From the NCBI RefSeq assembly GCF_000328705.1, contig NC_019673.1:9249501-9313500 (forward strand): DNA of 64,000 bases, read 5' to 3'. The translations under genes and the position numbers were made by a program. The stretch comes from Saccharothrix espanaensis DSM 44229. Its GTDB lineage: Bacteria; Actinomycetota; Actinomycetes; Mycobacteriales; Pseudonocardiaceae. The notes under the pieces were generated by a model, which was given only the letters and a program-made list of their open reading frames with translations, ran no database searches and was not told where the DNA came from. Positions 61,997 to 64,000 of the stretch are shown here, in pieces (position 1 is the first letter of the stretch; each line of letters starts with the position of its first letter).

Positions 61997-62059
61997 CGCG
62001 AGCAGTGGACCCGGATCCGCGAGCGGTAGACCCGAATCCGCGAGCGGTGGACCCGGATC
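61997..62059. repeat. Three 21-bp tandem repeats upstream of the isochorismatase gene
   Basis: Three contiguous 21-bp units at 61997, 62018 and 62039, two of them nearly identical (CGCGAGCGGTGGACCCGGATC is the pattern of unit 3). They fill the 91-bp gap between rbsD and the isochorismatase gene, where its promoter should lie; 21 bp is two helical turns. Confidence 0.7.
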
Positions 62060-62073
62060 CGCCGGCAGCGCAC

Positions 62074-62463
62074 TCAGAATGGCACGCCGCACCGCAGCAG
62101 GACGTTGGCGTACGGCGTCGCCTCGCCCGTCCGGATGACCAACCGGGCCTGGGCCACCCGTCCCTTGAACCCGTCGTGGTCGACCCGGTCGATCAGCGGC
62201 AGCCGCCCCGCCAGCGCCGCCGCGCACGACGGGTTGCGCTCGTCGAGTTCGGTGGCCACCAGCGCCCGTTCCACCACCAGTTCGCCCAGCACGCCGTCGA
62301 GCACCTGGAGGAAGGTCGGCACGCCGAAGGTGAACGCCAGGTCCACCACGGCCGGGCCGGGCGGGATCGGCAGGCCGCAGTCGGCGACTACGACCTCGTC
62401 GGTGTGCCCGAGCCGGGCCAGTTCGGCGTTCAGCCCGGGGTGCAGGATGCCCGCCCGCTTCAT
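62074..62463 (-). CDS. rbsD: D-ribose pyranase
   Basis: Interconverts the pyranose and furanose forms of D-ribose so that ribokinase can use it. The 129-residue protein starts MKRAGILHPGLNAELARLGH with the catalytic His20, followed by TDEVVVADCGLPIPPG and the conserved C-terminus GEATPYANVLLRCGVPF. Its ATG overlaps the rbsK stop (ATGA). It is the last gene of the rbsB-rbsK-rbsD unit. Confidence 0.93.
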   Translation of the reverse strand: MKRAGILHPGLNAELARLGHTDEVVVADCGLPIPPGPAVVDLAFTFGVPTFLQVLDGVLGELVVERALVATELDERNPSCAAALAGRLPLIDRVDHDGFKGRVAQARLVIRTGEATPYANVLLRCGVPF

Positions 62464-63317
62464 TCGAGCACCTCGTCCGGCCCGGGGTAGGACGGCTGCG
62501 CGCCCGGCCTGGTCACCGAGGTCGCCGCGACCCGCGCCGCGTACCGGGCGGCCTCGACCAGCGACTGGCCCGCCGCCAGCCCGGCGGCCAGGGCACCGGC
62601 GAACGCGTCGCCCGCGCCGGTGGTGTCGACCGGCGTCACGGCCGGCGCGGGCACCTCGACCACGCCGGACGCGGTGACCACGGCCGCGCCGCGCGCGCCC
62701 AACGTCACCACGACCGAGCGCGGGCCGAGGTCGAGCAGGCCCTCGAACGTGTCGGCCAGTTCCCGCGCCTCGTGCTCGTTGACGATCAGCGGGTCCAGCA
62801 GCGCCAGCGTCGCCGCCGGCACCTCGGTCACCGGGGACAGGTTGAGCACCGGCCTCGCCCCACGAGAGGCCGCTACCGAGATCCCGTGCACCACGGTTGC
62901 CAACGGGACTTCCAGCGAGCACACCAGGACCGTCACGCCGTCCCACGCCAGAGCGTCCACATCGGACTCCGACACGTCCGAGTTCGCGCCCGGTGCGACG
63001 ACGATCGAGTTCTCGCCGTCCGGCGTCACGGTGATGTAGGCCAGCCCCGTCGGCCGGTCCGAGGTGCGGACCAGGTCGGTCCGCACCCCCGCCTCGGCCA
63101 GCGACCGCACCAGCAGGTCCCCGTACTGGTCCGGCCCGACCGCGCCGACCAGCGCGACGGCGCAGCCCAGCCGCCCGGCGGCGGCCGCGGTGTTGGCCCC
63201 CTTGCCGCCGGGCATCACCACCGTGTCGCCGCCGAGCACCGTCTCGCCGCCGCCGGGGCGGCGGGGGACCGCGACGACGAGGTCCGCGTTGGCCGAGCCG
63301 AGCACCAGTACCGTCAC
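62460..63317 (-). CDS. rbsK: Ribokinase
   Basis: Phosphorylates D-ribose to ribose 5-phosphate with ATP. The 285-residue PfkB protein has the N-terminal substrate motif LGSANADLVVAVPRRPGGGE, GGKGANTAAAAGRLG, the ATP region VVTLGARGAAVV and the anion-hole motif PVDTTGAGDAFAGAL with the catalytic Asp. GTG at 63317 is chosen: it starts at the first beta strand and lies 13 bp after the rbsB stop; the 63368 start would overlap rbsB. Confidence 0.92.
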   Translation of the reverse strand: MTVLVLGSANADLVVAVPRRPGGGETVLGGDTVVMPGGKGANTAAAAGRLGCAVALVGAVGPDQYGDLLVRSLAEAGVRTDLVRTSDRPTGLAYITVTPDGENSIVVAPGANSDVSESDVDALAWDGVTVLVCSLEVPLATVVHGISVAASRGARPVLNLSPVTEVPAATLALLDPLIVNEHEARELADTFEGLLDLGPRSVVVTLGARGAAVVTASGVVEVPAPAVTPVDTTGAGDAFAGALAAGLAAGQSLVEAARYAARVAATSVTRPGAQPSYPGPDEVLE

Positions 63318-63330
63318 GTCAGCGACACCG

Positions 63331-64000
63331 TCATTTCTTGAACTCGGCGAGGTTCTTCTTGGTGACAACCTTGACCTCGACGTCGACGACCTCCTGCACC
63401 GGCTCCTTCTTCGCCGCCTTGACCGCCTGCTCGACGGCCTTGCGGCCGAGCACGTCGGGCTGCTGCGCGATGGTGGCGGCCAGGGTGCCCTCCTCGATCG
63501 CCTTCAGGCCGTCCGGGGTGCCGTCGAACCCGACCACCTGGACGTCCTTGCCGGCGCGGTCGCCGAGCGCCTTGATCGCGCCGAGCGCCATCTCGTCGTT
63601 GTCGGCGAACACGCCCTTGATGCCGGGGTTGGCCTGCGCCAGGTTGGTCATCACGTCGAGCCCCTTGGCGCGGTTGAAGTCCGCGGGCTGGCTGGCGACG
63701 ACCTTGATGCCGCCGGAGTTCAGGCCCTGCTCGAAGCCCCGGCCGCGGTCGCGCGAGGCGGACGCGCCGGGGATGCCCTGCAGGTGCACGACCTCGCCGG
63801 TGGTGGCGCGGCCGAGCTCGATCGCGGCGAGCGTGCCGCCCTGCACGTTGTCCGAGGCCACCTCGGAGGCGACCTTGCCGTCGTCCACCGAGCGGTCCAC
63901 CGCGACCAGCGGGATGGTGGCGTTCTCGGCGGCCTTGGCGGCGGGCCCGGCCTGCTTGGAGTCGACCGGGTTGATGATGATCGCCCGGACGCCCTGGGTG
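63331..64000 (-). CDS. rbsB: Ribose ABC transporter substrate-binding protein (5' end outside window)
   Basis: A periplasmic-binding-protein-like ribose receptor, of which 222 residues are visible; the frame is open to the right edge, so the signal peptide and first strands lie outside. Visible motifs are GVRAIIINPVDSKQAG, PLVAVDRSV, VVHLQGIPGASASRDRGRGF, IKGVFADNDEMALGAIKALG and VVGFDGTPDGLKAIEEGTLA. This is the RbsB pattern of the ABC sugar-receptor family, an exported lipoprotein in actinobacteria. rbsA and rbsC presumably lie further right. It heads the visible part of the operon, with rbsK starting 13 bp downstream. Confidence 0.92.
   Translation of the reverse strand, partial: TQGVRAIIINPVDSKQAGPAAKAAENATIPLVAVDRSVDDGKVASEVASDNVQGGTLAAIELGRATTGEVVHLQGIPGASASRDRGRGFEQGLNSGGIKVVASQPADFNRAKGLDVMTNLAQANPGIKGVFADNDEMALGAIKALGDRAGKDVQVVGFDGTPDGLKAIEEGTLAATIAQQPDVLGRKAVEQAVKAAKKEPVQEVVDVEVKVVTKKNLAEFKK

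Overview
The window is chromosomal DNA from a very GC-rich actinomycete. GTG and TTG starts, Shine-Dalgarno starts mixed with leaderless-looking ones, and many four-base ATGA gene overlaps all fit this. The order ino1 - padR - DUF5318 - class A PBP - GT87 ... rpsF - ssb - rpsR - rplI - dnaB is the arrangement kept near oriC in Mycobacterium and Pseudonocardiales. Its gene families (SARP/AfsR regulator, XRE+DUF397 pair, dre operator on ptsI, golvesin-type secreted proteins) point to a Saccharothrix/Lentzea/Actinosynnema-like member of the Pseudonocardiales; genus is an inference. No tRNA, rRNA, insertion sequence, prophage or CRISPR array was recognised.

Layout. 1-3.8 kb: tail of a HAD phosphatase, an SDR dehydrogenase, a frameshifted small secreted-peptide gene, and the padR-ino1 inositol operon. 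3.4-8.6 kb: DUF5318, a PonA-type bifunctional PBP and a GT87 mannosyltransferase-like protein. 8.6-17.3 kb: an exported-protein locus with two large paralogues that share a beta-rich N-terminus, a lysozyme-like domain and a golvesin-like domain but end in different modules (ricin lectin versus SGNH esterase), plus a small four-cysteine secreted protein and a lipoprotein. 17.3-20.5 kb: four genes joined by 4-bp overlaps on the minus strand (endonuclease IV, GT87, methyltransferase, DUF3052). 20.7-25.2 kb: a surface protein, then rpsF-ssb-rpsR-rplI, then a cluster of DnaA boxes, then dnaB. 25.4-29 kb: small regulatory and housekeeping genes.

29-36 kb: a cytochrome P450 and a DrrAB-type ABC exporter, convergent with a large SARP-NB-ARC-TPR regulator. 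Direct TGTCAGG repeats with mostly 11-bp spacing sit in front of both the P450 and the exporter and look like the regulator's own boxes. 36-43 kb: an epsilon-like exonuclease with a BRCT-like tail, a GGDEF protein, and two adjacent secreted proteins, one 1293 residues long with eleven LPGTGS-type hexapeptides. 43-50 kb: a beta-helix membrane protein, an AI-2E permease-family protein, a membrane diguanylate cyclase, and a coupled histidine kinase - response regulator - LiaF-like operon.

50-64 kb: a decayed GNAT gene, an XRE/DUF397 pair, an NAD-binding/DUF2867 protein, the threonine-degradation pair tdh-kbl, a LysR regulator, ptsI with a perfect DasR-type palindrome over its start codon, a PQQ-propeller membrane protein with a decayed tandem copy beside it, an isochorismatase-like hydrolase, and an rbsB-rbsK-rbsD ribose operon that runs off the right edge. 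Several intergenic gaps carry short tandem repeats (12-21 bp units). Functions are inferred from motifs and gene order; no database search was possible.
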